Assembly: GCA_017536285.1 (NCBI GenBank)
Contig: JAFXHP010000083.1
Span: 1-42,390 of the forward strand
Direction: 5' to 3'
Origin: Clostridia bacterium
Lineage (GTDB): Bacteria; Bacillota_A; Clostridia; UMGS1883; HGM11501
Length of the DNA: 42,390 nucleotides
The notes beneath the pieces are model-generated. The model saw nothing but the letters and a program-made list of their open reading frames with translations. It did not search any database and was not told the DNA's origin. This document shows positions 15,507 to 24,906 of this stretch, piece after piece. Made by a program: the position numbers and the translations under genes. The first letter of the stretch is position 1. Each line of letters opens with the position of its first letter.

Positions 15507-15581
15507 TTTAACCAATCCCTTCAAAGCCCTTTACCCCAAATGGCTTTGAGAGATATATACCCTTTTATTCAATGATTTTCT
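15507..15581. other. recA 3' leader into terminator; weak hairpin
   Basis: The stretch after recA contains CAAAGCC / GGCTTTG arms (about 15523-15549) around a 13-base loop, without a T-run. No gene is seen. Confidence 0.35.
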
Positions 15582-15623
15582 AAACGAAAAACGGAAATGC
15601 AAAAGCATTTCCGTTTTTCGTTT
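15582..15623. terminator. Bidirectional terminator, recA / SGNH gene
   Basis: A perfect 19-bp stem, AAACGAAAAACGGAAATGC and its complement, around an AAAA loop, with A and T tracts on each side. It lies between the convergent recA and SGNH-hydrolase genes. Confidence 0.92.
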
Positions 15624-15630
15624 ATCTATA

Positions 15631-16677
15631 TTATTTTTCAAGTGTTTTTACGAGGCACTGAGCATATCCTCTTATAAGAAAATCATTGGGATGATTTACG
15701 TTATTTCCCGTCATATCTTCAAACTTCTTGGTTTCAAGCATCGCCTTATGATACTCTGTCATATTGCAGACAACCGTATTCTTAAAATCCTCGGCAATTT
15801 CATTAAGTACATATTGCTGATACATCTGATTTCCCCAGAAACCTGCAAGAAGCTTATTCGGAAGCATTGTTGCGAGAAGAATAATATCCGTGTCGCTCTT
15901 TCCTTTGCGAAGAGCCTTACATATATTCTCTATATCCTCCTTGAAATCGGGAAGTGTTGTAGCACAGTTATTCATGCCAAAGCCGATAATTGCAAGGTCA
16001 GCGTCATACTTTACGGCGTTTTCTTCCACTGTTTCAACACCCCATTTTCTAGCCTTTCCGCCAACGGATGTATTTACGATTTCAATATCATCATATCCGT
16101 ATTTCTTTTTTAGTTCATGCACCAAAAGTGCGTCCCACTTAGGAAGACCGGGCAACATTTCTGCCTTTAAGGATGTAGCATTCGCACCTGCCGATATACT
16201 GTCCCCGAAAACTAGAATTTTTACAGGAGCTTTCGCTTCAAGCTTCTTTATAAAGTTTTCAAGCTTCGTTCCTTTTGACCCGGGGATATATCTATCCCAC
16301 TTATCCGAATGTTCATAAGTAACCGCTATCTGATAAGGATACATAAGTACCCACTCAGCAAAGGCAAGATACTTTCCGTTACGACGCATAAAAGACTTTC
16401 CTTCTATTTTTTCATCAAGAAAGAAGTCCTTACTCTTCATAACCGGAATCTTTCCTTCTGGAAGAACTATAATTTTTCCGTCCTCCACCTTATAATCTTT
16501 TCCCTCTTCATAAGTAACCGTAAGTGTATAGTCTGTTACCTTGAGAACTTTATCCGGCTTGTATAAAAGGTTTATGGGAATGAGAGTCCCTGCCTCATCC
16601 TCCATTACAAAGCATGATTCGTCCTCTACAACGCTTCCTTCCCAGAAAGGAATCATATATCTATCTAAATCAAACAT
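15631..16677 (-). CDS. SGNH/GDSL-family hydrolase with N-terminal accessory domain
   Basis: 348 residues. Residues 1-145 form a beta-rich accessory region of unknown type, and an SGNH esterase domain follows. Block I is ILVFGDSISAGAN with Ser160, block II TSVGGKAR with Gly, block III GFGMNN with Asn, and block V NVNHPND with His329. The usual Asp of the block V DxxH is Asn326, which is atypical but tolerated in some family members. There is no signal peptide, so it acts in the cytoplasm, perhaps removing acyl groups from sugars as carbohydrate-esterase relatives do. It has a strong AGGAGG site but no promoter of its own. The ftsZ terminator ends 4 bp before that site, so it is expressed by readthrough or from an unseen promoter. 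Confidence 0.82.
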   Translation of the reverse strand: MFDLDRYMIPFWEGSVVEDESCFVMEDEAGTLIPINLLYKPDKVLKVTDYTLTVTYEEGKDYKVEDGKIIVLPEGKIPVMKSKDFFLDEKIEGKSFMRRNGKYLAFAEWVLMYPYQIAVTYEHSDKWDRYIPGSKGTKLENFIKKLEAKAPVKILVFGDSISAGANATSLKAEMLPGLPKWDALLVHELKKKYGYDDIEIVNTSVGGKARKWGVETVEENAVKYDADLAIIGFGMNNCATTLPDFKEDIENICKALRKGKSDTDIILLATMLPNKLLAGFWGNQMYQQYVLNEIAEDFKNTVVCNMTEYHKAMLETKKFEDMTGNNVNHPNDFLIRGYAQCLVKTLEK

Positions 16678-16692
16678 AGTTATCCTCCTATT

Positions 16693-16720
16693 AAAAAAGC
16701 CCGGAAAACCGGGCTTTTTT
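16693..16720 (-). terminator. ftsZ terminator
   Basis: A 12-bp stem AAAAAAGCCCGG / CCGGGCTTTTTT with a 4-base loop, 5 bp after the ftsZ stop codon. It ends the dcw transcript and sits directly against the ribosome site of the next gene. Confidence 0.88.
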
Positions 16721-16725
16721 ATTAC

Positions 16726-17784
16726 TTATTCTAAGTCAGGCTTTTTAAGAAAGCTTGGAATGTCGGGATATGTATCGTCAGATCCACCTAAATTAAGTGC
16801 TCCGAAAATAGAATCTTCCTTCTTCTTTTCCTTGCCCTCAAAGCCTGTTGCGATGATTGTAATAGAAACATCATCTCCCATAGCTTCGTCATTAATCATA
16901 CCCATCTTAAAGAATACGTTGGGGTCAGCATAGCTCTGAACAAGCTCTGCAGCTTCGTTAACTTCAAAGAGAGAAAGGTCTCTGTTACCGGAGATGCACA
17001 TAAGAATACCTGTTGCACCTTCAATATTTGTTTCAAGAAGGGGAGCTTCAATTGCAGCCTTAGCAGCAAGTTCTGCTCTGTTTTCGCCGGAAGCACGTCC
17101 GATACCGAAGTGTGCACAACCTGCATCCTTCATAACGCTTGTTACGTCAGCAAAGTCTGCGTTCATGAAGCCAACATTTCCGATAAGCTCTGTGATACCC
17201 TGTACACCCTGACGGAGAGCTTCGTCAGCCATCTTGAATGCATCGATTAAAGTGGTCTTTGCACTTCCGATTGTAAGAAGCTTGTCGTTAGGAATAACAA
17301 CGATTGTATCAACATTAGCCTTTAGAGCTTCGATACCTTCCATAGCCTTGTCCATTCTTCTCTTACCTTCAAACTGGAAGGGCTTTGTAACGATACCTAC
17401 TGTAAGGATACCCTTATTCTTTGCAATGCCTGCAATAACGGGAGCTGCACCTGTACCGGTTCCGCCACCCATACCTGCAGCGATGAATACCATGTCTGCA
17501 TTTTCTATTGCCTTTTCAATTTCAGCAACGGATTCTTCAGCGGCTTTCTTACCAACTTCGGGATCTGAACCTGCACCCTGTCCCTTTGTTACTTTGTCAC
17601 CTATCTGAAGAGTTCTGTCAGCCTTTGAGCAAGCCAAAGCCTGAGCGTCTGTATTAACAGCGATAAACTCAACGTGTTTAACACCTGCATCTACCATTCG
17701 GTTAACAGCGTTGTTACCGCCGCCACCTACACCAATTACTTTTATAACCTGTGTTTCATTCATATCAATTCTATCCTCCGGCAT
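16726..17784 (-). CDS. ftsZ: Cell-division tubulin FtsZ
   Basis: 352 residues. FtsZ is a GTPase that polymerises into the Z-ring. Seen: [14 protein letters not shown] (about 17-30), the tubulin signature [10 protein letters not shown] (107-116), the T7-loop NADFADV and a C-terminal DIPSFLKK conserved peptide that binds FtsA or SepF. The variable linker before that peptide is very short. The frame opens at a TTG (17805), but the ATG at 17784 has TAAGGAGGC 8 bp upstream. An inner ATG (17763) with a GGAGG is also possible. It is the last gene of the dcw cluster and has its own upstream promoter candidate. No ftsA precedes it. Confidence 0.97.
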   Translation of the reverse strand: MPEDRIDMNETQVIKVIGVGGGGNNAVNRMVDAGVKHVEFIAVNTDAQALACSKADRTLQIGDKVTKGQGAGSDPEVGKKAAEESVAEIEKAIENADMVFIAAGMGGGTGTGAAPVIAGIAKNKGILTVGIVTKPFQFEGKRRMDKAMEGIEALKANVDTIVVIPNDKLLTIGSAKTTLIDAFKMADEALRQGVQGITELIGNVGFMNADFADVTSVMKDAGCAHFGIGRASGENRAELAAKAAIEAPLLETNIEGATGILMCISGNRDLSLFEVNEAAELVQSYADPNVFFKMGMINDEAMGDDVSITIIATGFEGKEKKKEDSIFGALNLGGSDDTYPDIPSFLKKPDLE

Positions 17785-17817
17785 ATTTATTGCCTCCTTA
17801 TCCAATTTTACTATTAT

Positions 17818-17846
17818 ATATTATACTATTTTTTGCAATTTGTCAA
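17818..17846 (-). promoter_or_regulatory. Candidate ftsZ promoter
   Basis: In the 143-bp gap before ftsZ, the minus strand has TTGACA (17846-17841). It is followed by TAATAT at 17-bp spacing (17823-17818) or TATAAT at 15 bp (17825-17820). The rest of this gap shows nothing else. Confidence 0.55.
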
Positions 17847-17927
17847 TGACTAAAGTGAAACTTTTTTCGCAATTATCCTTATTTTTTTCACTTCAACCTT
17901 CGGTTTTCAAAGTTTATATTTCTTCTT

Positions 17928-18833
17928 TTATTCGCCTGCCGTATTTTCCGTATCTTCTATGTCCTCAACGCTATCTTCCGCCACTTCTTCCATGGTTTCT
18001 TCTGCACCATCTTCTGCGGAAAGTGTATATTCATATTCCCCGGTTCTGTAGGATACCCCTGCTTCCGGATTGGTTGCATCAATAATTCCGCTGATGCCGT
18101 GAGGCAGTGAATCTATGACCTCTTTTATATATGCCATTTTATACGAAAGCTCATCTTCGTCTCCTAGCTCGCCAATCTTTACCGTAAGATTCCCGTTCAC
18201 TGTGAATACCAGATCATTTATATCCGCCATATTCACTTCCGTTACATCAAGAAATCCGTATTCTTCAATGGCTGACAGACACTTTTTGAAAGTTTCAGTC
18301 TCCTTGTCGCTTTCAAGCCTGATATAATTTCCCAATTCATAGGTCCCTTCGTGACATCCGGTAAACTTTATCAACTTTTCCGTTTCTTCCATTGTAGCGA
18401 TTTTTATAGATTTACCGTGTTTATCGCAGAACACTCCCACTCCTCCGAAATCCAGCACGGCGTATTCGTATTCCTCGCCTACTGTTATATAAATCTCGGA
18501 AGGAAACTTCTTTTGTACTTTAACTGTACTTACATATGGCAGTGTCTGAATTTTTTCTTCATAGTAGGAACTTAAGTGCTCAAAAATATTTTGCCCCTCA
18601 TATATACCGGATACCTTAAAAATATCTTCTTCCGATACAAGCACGTTTCCTTTAACCGTTACGTTTTCCACATTAAAAAGCGGAGTCTTGATTATTATAA
18701 GCCCAACACAAAGCAAGATAAGAATTATAAACAGAAAGCTTATAATACCTCTTTTACGCCTTCTTTTTCTTCTTCGTTTTACCCTGTCGCCATTTTCATC
18801 GGTATTTCTTCTTTTGTTTTTCGCATCCGGCAC
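17928..18833 (-). CDS. ftsQ: Cell-division protein DivIB/FtsQ
   Basis: 301 residues. DivIB is a bitopic membrane protein that joins FtsL and DivIC/FtsB in the divisome and connects to the septal PBP and FtsW. Seen: a very basic cytoplasmic tail (KRRRKRRRKRG, about 19-29), one membrane helix (about 30-48), a POTRA domain beginning FNVENVTVKGN with LPYVSTVKVQKKFPSEIYI, then the FtsQ beta domain. The last 30 residues are an acidic, Glu/Asp-rich tail. The start is a GTG with an AAGGAAG site inside the end of murA, 4 bp after its stop. It belongs to the dcw transcript. Confidence 0.93.
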   Translation of the reverse strand: MPDAKNKRRNTDENGDRVKRRRKRRRKRGIISFLFIILILLCVGLIIIKTPLFNVENVTVKGNVLVSEEDIFKVSGIYEGQNIFEHLSSYYEEKIQTLPYVSTVKVQKKFPSEIYITVGEEYEYAVLDFGGVGVFCDKHGKSIKIATMEETEKLIKFTGCHEGTYELGNYIRLESDKETETFKKCLSAIEEYGFLDVTEVNMADINDLVFTVNGNLTVKIGELGDEDELSYKMAYIKEVIDSLPHGISGIIDATNPEAGVSYRTGEYEYTLSAEDGAEETMEEVAEDSVEDIEDTENTAGE

Positions 18834-18837
18834 GCAA

Positions 18838-20088
18838 TCACTTCCTTTGTATATCTGCTCCCAGCAGTCTTAAATTCTCCTCAAATTTTTCATAACCTCT
18901 GTCTATGTAGCAAAGGTTATCCACAACGCTTTTTCCTTTCGCCGCCAAAGCCGCCACAGTAAGAGCCGCACCGCCTCTTAAATCGTTGGCTGAAACATGT
19001 GCTCCGGAAAGGCTGTTTTTACCTCTTATAACAGCAACACTTCCGTCAGTGACAATATCGGCACCCATCCTTATAAGTCCGTCAACGTGATGAAATCTGT
19101 CCCTGAAAATGTTTTCGGTAATAACAGATGTTCCTTCTGCCATTGTCATAAGACTCATGAATACCGACTGCATATCGGTGGGAAATCCGGGATAAGGTTG
19201 TGTTCTTATATGCTTTACTGCTTTTAATCGTTCTTTATATTCTATTATAGCACTTTCATTTCTAAAATCAACACTTGCACCGCAATCTTTGAGAGCTGCA
19301 AAAAATGCTTGCATATGTTCCGCACAAATGTCGCACAGCTCCGCCTTTCCTTTTGTCATGAGCACAGCACAAGCGTAAGTAGCCGCTTCAATTCTGTCGG
19401 GAATTATGGTATGCTCTGTCTTTTCTCCCTGGACTCTGCCTTCTATGTATACGGTATCACTGCCGGCTCCGGATACATTATAACCGGCTTTTTTAAGATA
19501 TTCCTGTAAATCCGCTATTTCAGGTTCTTTTGCAGCATTGGTTATCTTTGTAATCCCCTTTGCTCCTGTCGCTGCAAGCATTATATTTTCCGTTGCTCCG
19601 ACGCTGGGAAAGTCAAGATGCACCTCTGCACTTTTCATATTCCGTGCATCACACGAAATTATTCCTCCGGCATCCTCAATTTCTATCCCCATTTTTCTGA
19701 AGGCCTTAAGATGCAAATCAATGGGTCTTGGCCCGATTTCACAGCCTCCCGGAAGTGTTACTCTTCCGCTTTTACACCTTGCAATAAGAGCACCCAGGAA
19801 AATTACCGAAGAACGCATTTTGAGCATAAGCTCTCCGGGAACTTCATTTGTTACAAGATTTCCCGAATCAATTACTGCCGTTCCTTCTTTCAATGTGGCG
19901 TCGCACCCAAGAAACTTAAGAATTTCAAGAGACTCTGCCACATCGCTTAAATCAGGACAGTTATGAATTATACTTTCTTTTCCGCTTACAACAGCAGCGG
20001 CTAAAATCGGCAATACCGCATTTTTGGCACCGTGTATCTTCACACGGCCTCTTAAAGCTCTATCACCATTTATTATGTACTTGCTCAA
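18838..20088 (-). CDS. murA: UDP-GlcNAc 1-carboxyvinyltransferase MurA
   Basis: 416 residues. MurA transfers enolpyruvate from PEP to UDP-GlcNAc, the first committed step of peptidoglycan synthesis, in the cytoplasm. Seen: GAKNAVLPILAA with the catalytic Lys near residue 22; PGGCEIGPRPIDLHL with the active-site Cys (the fosfomycin target); PDRIEAATYA; and YPGFPTDMQSVFMSL. The start is TTG at 20088, matching the family N-terminus (SKYIINGDRAL), with AGGGGGC 9 bp upstream. Firmicutes often carry two MurA paralogs. This is the one placed between murG and divIB in the dcw cluster. Confidence 0.96.
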   Translation of the reverse strand: MSKYIINGDRALRGRVKIHGAKNAVLPILAAAVVSGKESIIHNCPDLSDVAESLEILKFLGCDATLKEGTAVIDSGNLVTNEVPGELMLKMRSSVIFLGALIARCKSGRVTLPGGCEIGPRPIDLHLKAFRKMGIEIEDAGGIISCDARNMKSAEVHLDFPSVGATENIMLAATGAKGITKITNAAKEPEIADLQEYLKKAGYNVSGAGSDTVYIEGRVQGEKTEHTIIPDRIEAATYACAVLMTKGKAELCDICAEHMQAFFAALKDCGASVDFRNESAIIEYKERLKAVKHIRTQPYPGFPTDMQSVFMSLMTMAEGTSVITENIFRDRFHHVDGLIRMGADIVTDGSVAVIRGKNSLSGAHVSANDLRGGAALTVAALAAKGKSVVDNLCYIDRGYEKFEENLRLLGADIQRK

Positions 20089-20136
20089 ATCCTATCGCCC
20101 CCTATGCAATATTCTATGCAAGGAAGCTTTTTTGTG

Positions 20137-21237
20137 TTAATCTTTGATGAGCTTTTTTACTGTAGTATAAATTTTGTCCGTTGCATCATAAATCGCAACT
20201 GTTTTTGCATTTTTGCTCATTTCCGAAAGTAAATCACGGTTATTTACAAGAGCAAGAATTTCTGCATTAAGCTTTATTCCCGTAAGTTCATCATCATGTA
20301 TAAGAACGGCTGCACCCCTGTCTGATAAATATCTCGCATTATATTCCTGATGATTATGTGCAACATTAGGACTGGGAACAACAATTGAAGGTTTACCTGT
20401 CGCTGCAAGTTCGCTTACCGTCACCGCTCCTGTTCTGCACACAATCAAGTCTGCTGCCGCAAAGGCCACATCGGTATTATAAATATAAGGTGCGATTGTA
20501 ATGTTAGAAGGAATTTCGTCAATATTCTTTTTAATCTCACTCATAACCGCTTCGTAATTGCGTTCTCCTGTCGAAGCTATGATGTTGTAGTCCTCCGCCA
20601 TTTCCCTGGAAACAATTTCAGCAAGGGCATCGTTTATGCTTTTCGCCCCAAGGCTTCCGCCCATGAAAAGTACTGTAGGCTTTTCGTCAAGATTAAATTT
20701 TATTCTGGCCTCAAAGCGGGTAACTTTCAGCAAATCTGCCCTTACAGGATTACCTGCAAGCACTATCTTTTTATGTTTTTTAAGATAGTTTTTAGTGGTA
20801 TCAAAGCTTGTAGCTACCACATCTACTTTGTCTGCAAGCATTTTAACCGTCAGTCCCGGAATTACATTCTGCTCATGTATCAACGTGGGAATTTTCATTT
20901 TAACAGCCGCCTGAAGAAGCGGGCCGCATACATAGCCGCCTGTGCCTATAACAGCATCAGGCTTGAATTTTTTAATAATTTTTTCACTGTCCGCTATACC
21001 TTTAAGTGCTTTAAATGCAACATATATATTCTTAGGAGACAGTTTCCTCTTAAATCCGTACACATCAATATATGCTATATCAATATTCTGTGCCGGCACA
21101 AGTTTTTTTTCAAGTCCGTGTTCTGTTCCCACATATAAAATTTCAGATTCCGGCTCAACTTCTTTAATGTATTTCGCAATGGCTATCGCCGGATTTATAT
21201 GACCACCGGTTCCGCCGCCAGATACTATTACTCGCAT
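20137..21237 (-). CDS. murG: MurG glycosyltransferase (lipid II synthesis)
   Basis: 366 residues, family GT28. MurG adds GlcNAc to lipid I at the inner face of the membrane to make lipid II. Seen: the glycine-rich GGGTGGHINPAIAIA at the N-terminus; GTGGYVCGPLLQAA; HEQNVIPGLTVK; FMGGSLGAKSIND; and the donor-binding CRTGAVTVSELAATGKPSI. It lies between ftsW and murA with a 16-bp gap from ftsW. In canonical clusters murC/murB follow; here murA does. Confidence 0.97.
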   Translation of the reverse strand: MRVIVSGGGTGGHINPAIAIAKYIKEVEPESEILYVGTEHGLEKKLVPAQNIDIAYIDVYGFKRKLSPKNIYVAFKALKGIADSEKIIKKFKPDAVIGTGGYVCGPLLQAAVKMKIPTLIHEQNVIPGLTVKMLADKVDVVATSFDTTKNYLKKHKKIVLAGNPVRADLLKVTRFEARIKFNLDEKPTVLFMGGSLGAKSINDALAEIVSREMAEDYNIIASTGERNYEAVMSEIKKNIDEIPSNITIAPYIYNTDVAFAAADLIVCRTGAVTVSELAATGKPSIVVPSPNVAHNHQEYNARYLSDRGAAVLIHDDELTGIKLNAEILALVNNRDLLSEMSKNAKTVAIYDATDKIYTTVKKLIKD

Positions 21238-21253
21238 AAAACCTCTCCGTTCT

Positions 21254-22435
21254 TTATTTTACTTCATGAATAATTCCTGCCCCTTTTTTCTGGTACCTCG
21301 AAATATTAAGCACTATTCCGGTTGCTATCAACATGAAAAGCAAAGATGTTCCGCCGGAACTGAAAAACGGAAGCTGCATTCCGGTAGAAGGGATAAGATT
21401 TGTTACAACAGCTATATTTATTGCAACCTGAAGACCTATCATCACAGATACTCCGAAGGCAATGAGACTACCAAACATATCCCTGGCATTTATTGATATT
21501 TTAATGCCTCTCCATACAAAAAGGCCGAACATCACGATAACCGCAATACCTCCGACTATCCCCATTTCTTCGCAAATAATTGCAAAAATGTAGTCATTTG
21601 AAGCTTCAGGAAGCCAGTTGTATTTTTGCCTTGACTGTCCGAATCCTACCCCGAAAAGACCGCCTGAACATATTGCATACAGCGACTGCAGAATCTGCCA
21701 TCCGCTTCCTAAGGGGTCTGATTCCGGATTTCTCGAACCTAAAATACGCTGCAATCTGTAAGGCTCCATTATCGCAAGAGCTACTCCGGCAGCAACAACT
21801 CCCCCGCCCACTCCTATAATATGGCTTTTGGGCATACCGTAAGCAAACAGAACCACAAAGCCTATGAGACAAAGGATTATTGCTCCCGAAAGATGACGCT
21901 GCATTACAGCTCCCACAGCAGGTATCAAGATAATAATTTCCGCCCTGAAGCTGTATAAAATTCTCTGAAGCAGATTCATTCTGTTCACATTGCGTTTTTT
22001 CTCTCCCGATAATACATCCGCAAGATATAATATGAGAGCTATTTTCATGATTTCAGATGGCTGTACTGATATAGGGCCTATAAAAATCCAACGAGTAGCA
22101 CCAAGGCTTTCCCTTCCTATAAAAGGAGTAAGGTACATAAGTATAACACAAAAAATGTAAAACGCTTTAACATATTTTCTGAAAAGCGTATAGTCGGGTG
22201 CATTGGCAACGATAAGCATTACTGCAAAGCTTACCACAGCTACAACACAGTTTTTTATTATTCCCGAATAAGGACTTTCTGTTCCTATGGAATCCGGTGT
22301 GCTGGCACTTATCAGCATTAAAAGACCGGCACAAACCAAGGCACACAACAAAATCAGATAAACTCCGTCAAGTTCTCCTTTTCTTCTCACTCTGCCATTG
22401 GCTCTTTCATAAGTTTTCCCTTCTGCCCTAGCCAT
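21254..22435 (-). CDS. ftsW: SEDS-family glycosyltransferase FtsW/SpoVE
   Basis: 393 residues with about ten membrane helices. SEDS proteins polymerise lipid II at the septum together with a class B PBP. Seen: the SEDS signature GATRWIFIGPISVQPSEIMKIALILYLA (positions about 112-140), FGQSRQKYNWLPEASNDYIFAIICEEMG and the C-terminal IPSTGMQLPFFSSGGTSLL. The longer frame starts at a TTG (22441), but the ATG at 22435 lies 10 bp after GGAGG. Next to mraY and murG with a PASTA-PBP upstream, it is the division SEDS protein. Whether it serves vegetative division or sporulation (SpoVE) cannot be told. murD, usually between mraY and ftsW, is missing. Confidence 0.93.
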   Translation of the reverse strand: MARAEGKTYERANGRVRRKGELDGVYLILLCALVCAGLLMLISASTPDSIGTESPYSGIIKNCVVAVVSFAVMLIVANAPDYTLFRKYVKAFYIFCVILMYLTPFIGRESLGATRWIFIGPISVQPSEIMKIALILYLADVLSGEKKRNVNRMNLLQRILYSFRAEIIILIPAVGAVMQRHLSGAIILCLIGFVVLFAYGMPKSHIIGVGGGVVAAGVALAIMEPYRLQRILGSRNPESDPLGSGWQILQSLYAICSGGLFGVGFGQSRQKYNWLPEASNDYIFAIICEEMGIVGGIAVIVMFGLFVWRGIKISINARDMFGSLIAFGVSVMIGLQVAINIAVVTNLIPSTGMQLPFFSSGGTSLLFMLIATGIVLNISRYQKKGAGIIHEVK

Positions 22436-22453
22436 TTTCAACTATCCTCCAAA

Positions 22454-23428
22454 CTATATGTACATTTTTATATACAATGCACTTACTACTCCCATAATTA
22501 TTGTAATAGCCGAAGCCACCACTACAATTTTAACCTCTGACCAACCTTTTTTCTCAAAATGATGATGTATGGGAGTCATAAGAAATATTCTCTTTCCGTG
22601 AGTAAGCTTAAAATATGTAACCTGCATAATAACGGAAAGAGTTTCAATGAAAAATACCACTCCCGCCGTTATAACTGTAAACTGAAGTCCCAATGTGCAA
22701 GCAACCGCACCGATAAGACCTCCTAAAAACAAAGATCCGGTATCTCCCATAAATACCTTTGCAGGATGACGGTTATAGCAAAGAAATCCTGCTACTCCAC
22801 CCATCACTGCCATAAGCACTATTCCCATGGAATTCATTTTTGCATAGTATGCAGCAAAAGCAAAGTATCCCATACAGAAAAATGTGGTGCTTCCGGCCAA
22901 TGCATCAACTCCGTCCGTAAGATTAACGGCATTGTTTGTTGCAAGTAATACAAGAATATTAAAGGGTATTATGAAATATGACCAATCGTAAAACCCACCA
23001 AAAAGCAGAATTTCTCCGCCCTTAACATAATAAAGAGCCAAAGAGAAAGCTGCACTTACCAGGATCTGCGCCATAAACTTTTGTTTTGCGGTGAGGCCGA
23101 GATTTCTCTTTTTAATAACCTTTATGTAGTCATCAGAAAATCCGATTACGCCAAAAAAAGCCGCGCATAAAAGTACAATCAAAGCCGTAATATCCGCCAT
23201 TTTTGAAAGCAGAAGTATAATTACTGCAGCGGGTATAAGGCCCGCAAAGAATATAAATCCGCCCATGGTGGGTGTTCCGCTTTTTTTCTTATGCCAGGCA
23301 GGACCTTCTTCTCTTATTTCCTGTCCGAAGCTTGCTTCTTTAAGTTTTTTTATAACCATTCCGCCGCATAAAACGGATATTATCAAAGCAATAGAGAATG
23401 CAAATATACCCCAAATCCAACCTGTCAT
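22454..23428 (-). CDS. mraY: Phospho-MurNAc-pentapeptide transferase MraY
   Basis: 324 residues with about ten membrane helices. MraY makes lipid I by moving phospho-MurNAc-pentapeptide to undecaprenyl phosphate. Seen: HKKKSGTPTMGG near the N-terminus, FGVIGFSDDYIKV with the Asp pair, NAVNLTDGVDALAG, FMGDTGSLFLGG and the C-terminal THGKRIFLMTPIHHHFEKKGWSE with the HHH motif. It sits 12 bp from murE, where murF would normally intervene. Confidence 0.97.
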   Translation of the reverse strand: MTGWIWGIFAFSIALIISVLCGGMVIKKLKEASFGQEIREEGPAWHKKKSGTPTMGGFIFFAGLIPAAVIILLLSKMADITALIVLLCAAFFGVIGFSDDYIKVIKKRNLGLTAKQKFMAQILVSAAFSLALYYVKGGEILLFGGFYDWSYFIIPFNILVLLATNNAVNLTDGVDALAGSTTFFCMGYFAFAAYYAKMNSMGIVLMAVMGGVAGFLCYNRHPAKVFMGDTGSLFLGGLIGAVACTLGLQFTVITAGVVFFIETLSVIMQVTYFKLTHGKRIFLMTPIHHHFEKKGWSEVKIVVVASAITIIMGVVSALYIKMYI

Positions 23429-23440
23429 AGCAAAGTCCCC

Positions 23441-24877
23441 TTAATTCTCAAGTATTTTTTTTACGATTTCCCTCTCGTCATAATGGATCTTTTCTCCCAT
23501 TATATCCTGATAAGTTTCATGTCCTTTTCCGGCAAGCAACACAACATCTCCTTCTGTTGCAATGGAAAGGGCATAGCGTATAGCCTCTGTTCTGTCCGTA
23601 ATTGCCTTATATTTATCTTCCATTCCCGAAAGTCCAGGCAAAATATCCTGAATAATTGCATCGGGATCTTCTGTTCTCGGATTATCACTAGTAACCACAC
23701 AGAAATCCGCAAGACGAATTGCAGCTGCACCCATTTTAGGTCTTTTATCCCTGTCTCTGTCTCCACCGCAACCAAAAACTATAATTATTCTGTTTTTAAC
23801 AAAGCCTCTGATTGCTCCTAAGATATTCTCTATTCCGTCGGGTGTATGAGCATAATCTATCATAACCGTATACTTTTCGTTTACCGGAACAACTTCTGCT
23901 CTTCCCTTTACCCCTCTTACCATTAAAAGCCCCTTCATAAGCCTTTCGTCACTGAGGCCCAATGCCGCACATGCTCCCACTCCGGCAAGAGCATTATAAA
24001 CCGAAAACTTACCCGGAATGGCCATTCTCATCGGAACGGTGGTGTTCTTAAAACTCCAATTGAAGCTGACACCTTTTTCTGAATACTCTATCATGGTTGC
24101 CTGCATGTCAGCATTTTTTTCGATACCGTAGGTGTATATTTTAGAGGCGTTTTTCTTCATGATTTTACACCATGAATCATCTGCATTAATAACCGAAATT
24201 CTGCTCATGCCAAATAATTTCGCCTTGGCCTCCGCATAATTTTCCATATCATTATGATAATTCAAATGATCCTGTGTCAGATTCGTGAATACGCCCACAT
24301 CGAAAGTAAGTCCCAGGCATCTGTCAAGTGCAAGAGCATGGCTTGATGTTTCCATTACCACATATTCACAACCTGCTTCATACATCTCCTTGAATATCCA
24401 ATGAAGCTCCATTGCTTCAGGTGTGGTTCCTGTGGAAGGCAATTCACTTTCTCCTATAAGATAGTGGTTGGTTCCTATAAGCCCAACCTTTGCACCTTTC
24501 ATGTCAAGAATTTTCTTTATTATATGCGTAACCGTGGTCTTGCCGTTTGTTCCGGTAACGCCAATAAGTCTCATCTTATCTGCGGGATGTCCGTAAAAAG
24601 CTGCAGAGGCCCAGGCAAGCATCTTTCTTGAGCTTTCGCACACAATCAAAGTTGCACCGAAGCTTTCGCATTCTTTTTCCGCAACTACGGCCACAGCTCC
24701 CATATTTACTGCTTTTTCAATATAGTTATGTCCGTCTGCTCCCAGTCCGGTAAGTGCAAAAAACACGTCACCCTTCCCTATTTTTCGTGAGTCAATCTCG
24801 ATTTTAGCAATCTCAACGTCCACGCTGCCGCTTACAACACTGTATTCTCTGTTTTCCAACAGTTCTCTGAGTTTCAT
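23441..24877 (-). CDS. murE: UDP-MurNAc-tripeptide ligase MurE (meso-DAP type)
   Basis: 478 residues, a cytoplasmic Mur ligase that adds the third stem-peptide residue. Seen: the ATP loop TGTNGKTT (108-115), ETSSHALALDR, NLTQDHLNYH and DYAHTPDGIE. The specificity motif DNPR (398-401) is the arginine-containing form that selects meso-diaminopimelate rather than lysine, so the wall is predicted to be A1-gamma type. It follows the PBP gene by 29 bp in the dcw transcript. Confidence 0.97.
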   Translation of the reverse strand: MKLRELLENREYSVVSGSVDVEIAKIEIDSRKIGKGDVFFALTGLGADGHNYIEKAVNMGAVAVVAEKECESFGATLIVCESSRKMLAWASAAFYGHPADKMRLIGVTGTNGKTTVTHIIKKILDMKGAKVGLIGTNHYLIGESELPSTGTTPEAMELHWIFKEMYEAGCEYVVMETSSHALALDRCLGLTFDVGVFTNLTQDHLNYHNDMENYAEAKAKLFGMSRISVINADDSWCKIMKKNASKIYTYGIEKNADMQATMIEYSEKGVSFNWSFKNTTVPMRMAIPGKFSVYNALAGVGACAALGLSDERLMKGLLMVRGVKGRAEVVPVNEKYTVMIDYAHTPDGIENILGAIRGFVKNRIIIVFGCGGDRDRDKRPKMGAAAIRLADFCVVTSDNPRTEDPDAIIQDILPGLSGMEDKYKAITDRTEAIRYALSIATEGDVVLLAGKGHETYQDIMGEKIHYDEREIVKKILEN

Positions 24878-24906
24878 TTAAGTCATCCCTTTCCGAAGTC
24901 TTATTA

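Noticed and set aside
18490..18520. Truncation or frameshift in DivIB because of its unusual acidic C-terminal tail
   Set aside because: The reading frame is continuous through the POTRA and beta domains, and acidic disordered tails are common in Firmicutes DivIB.
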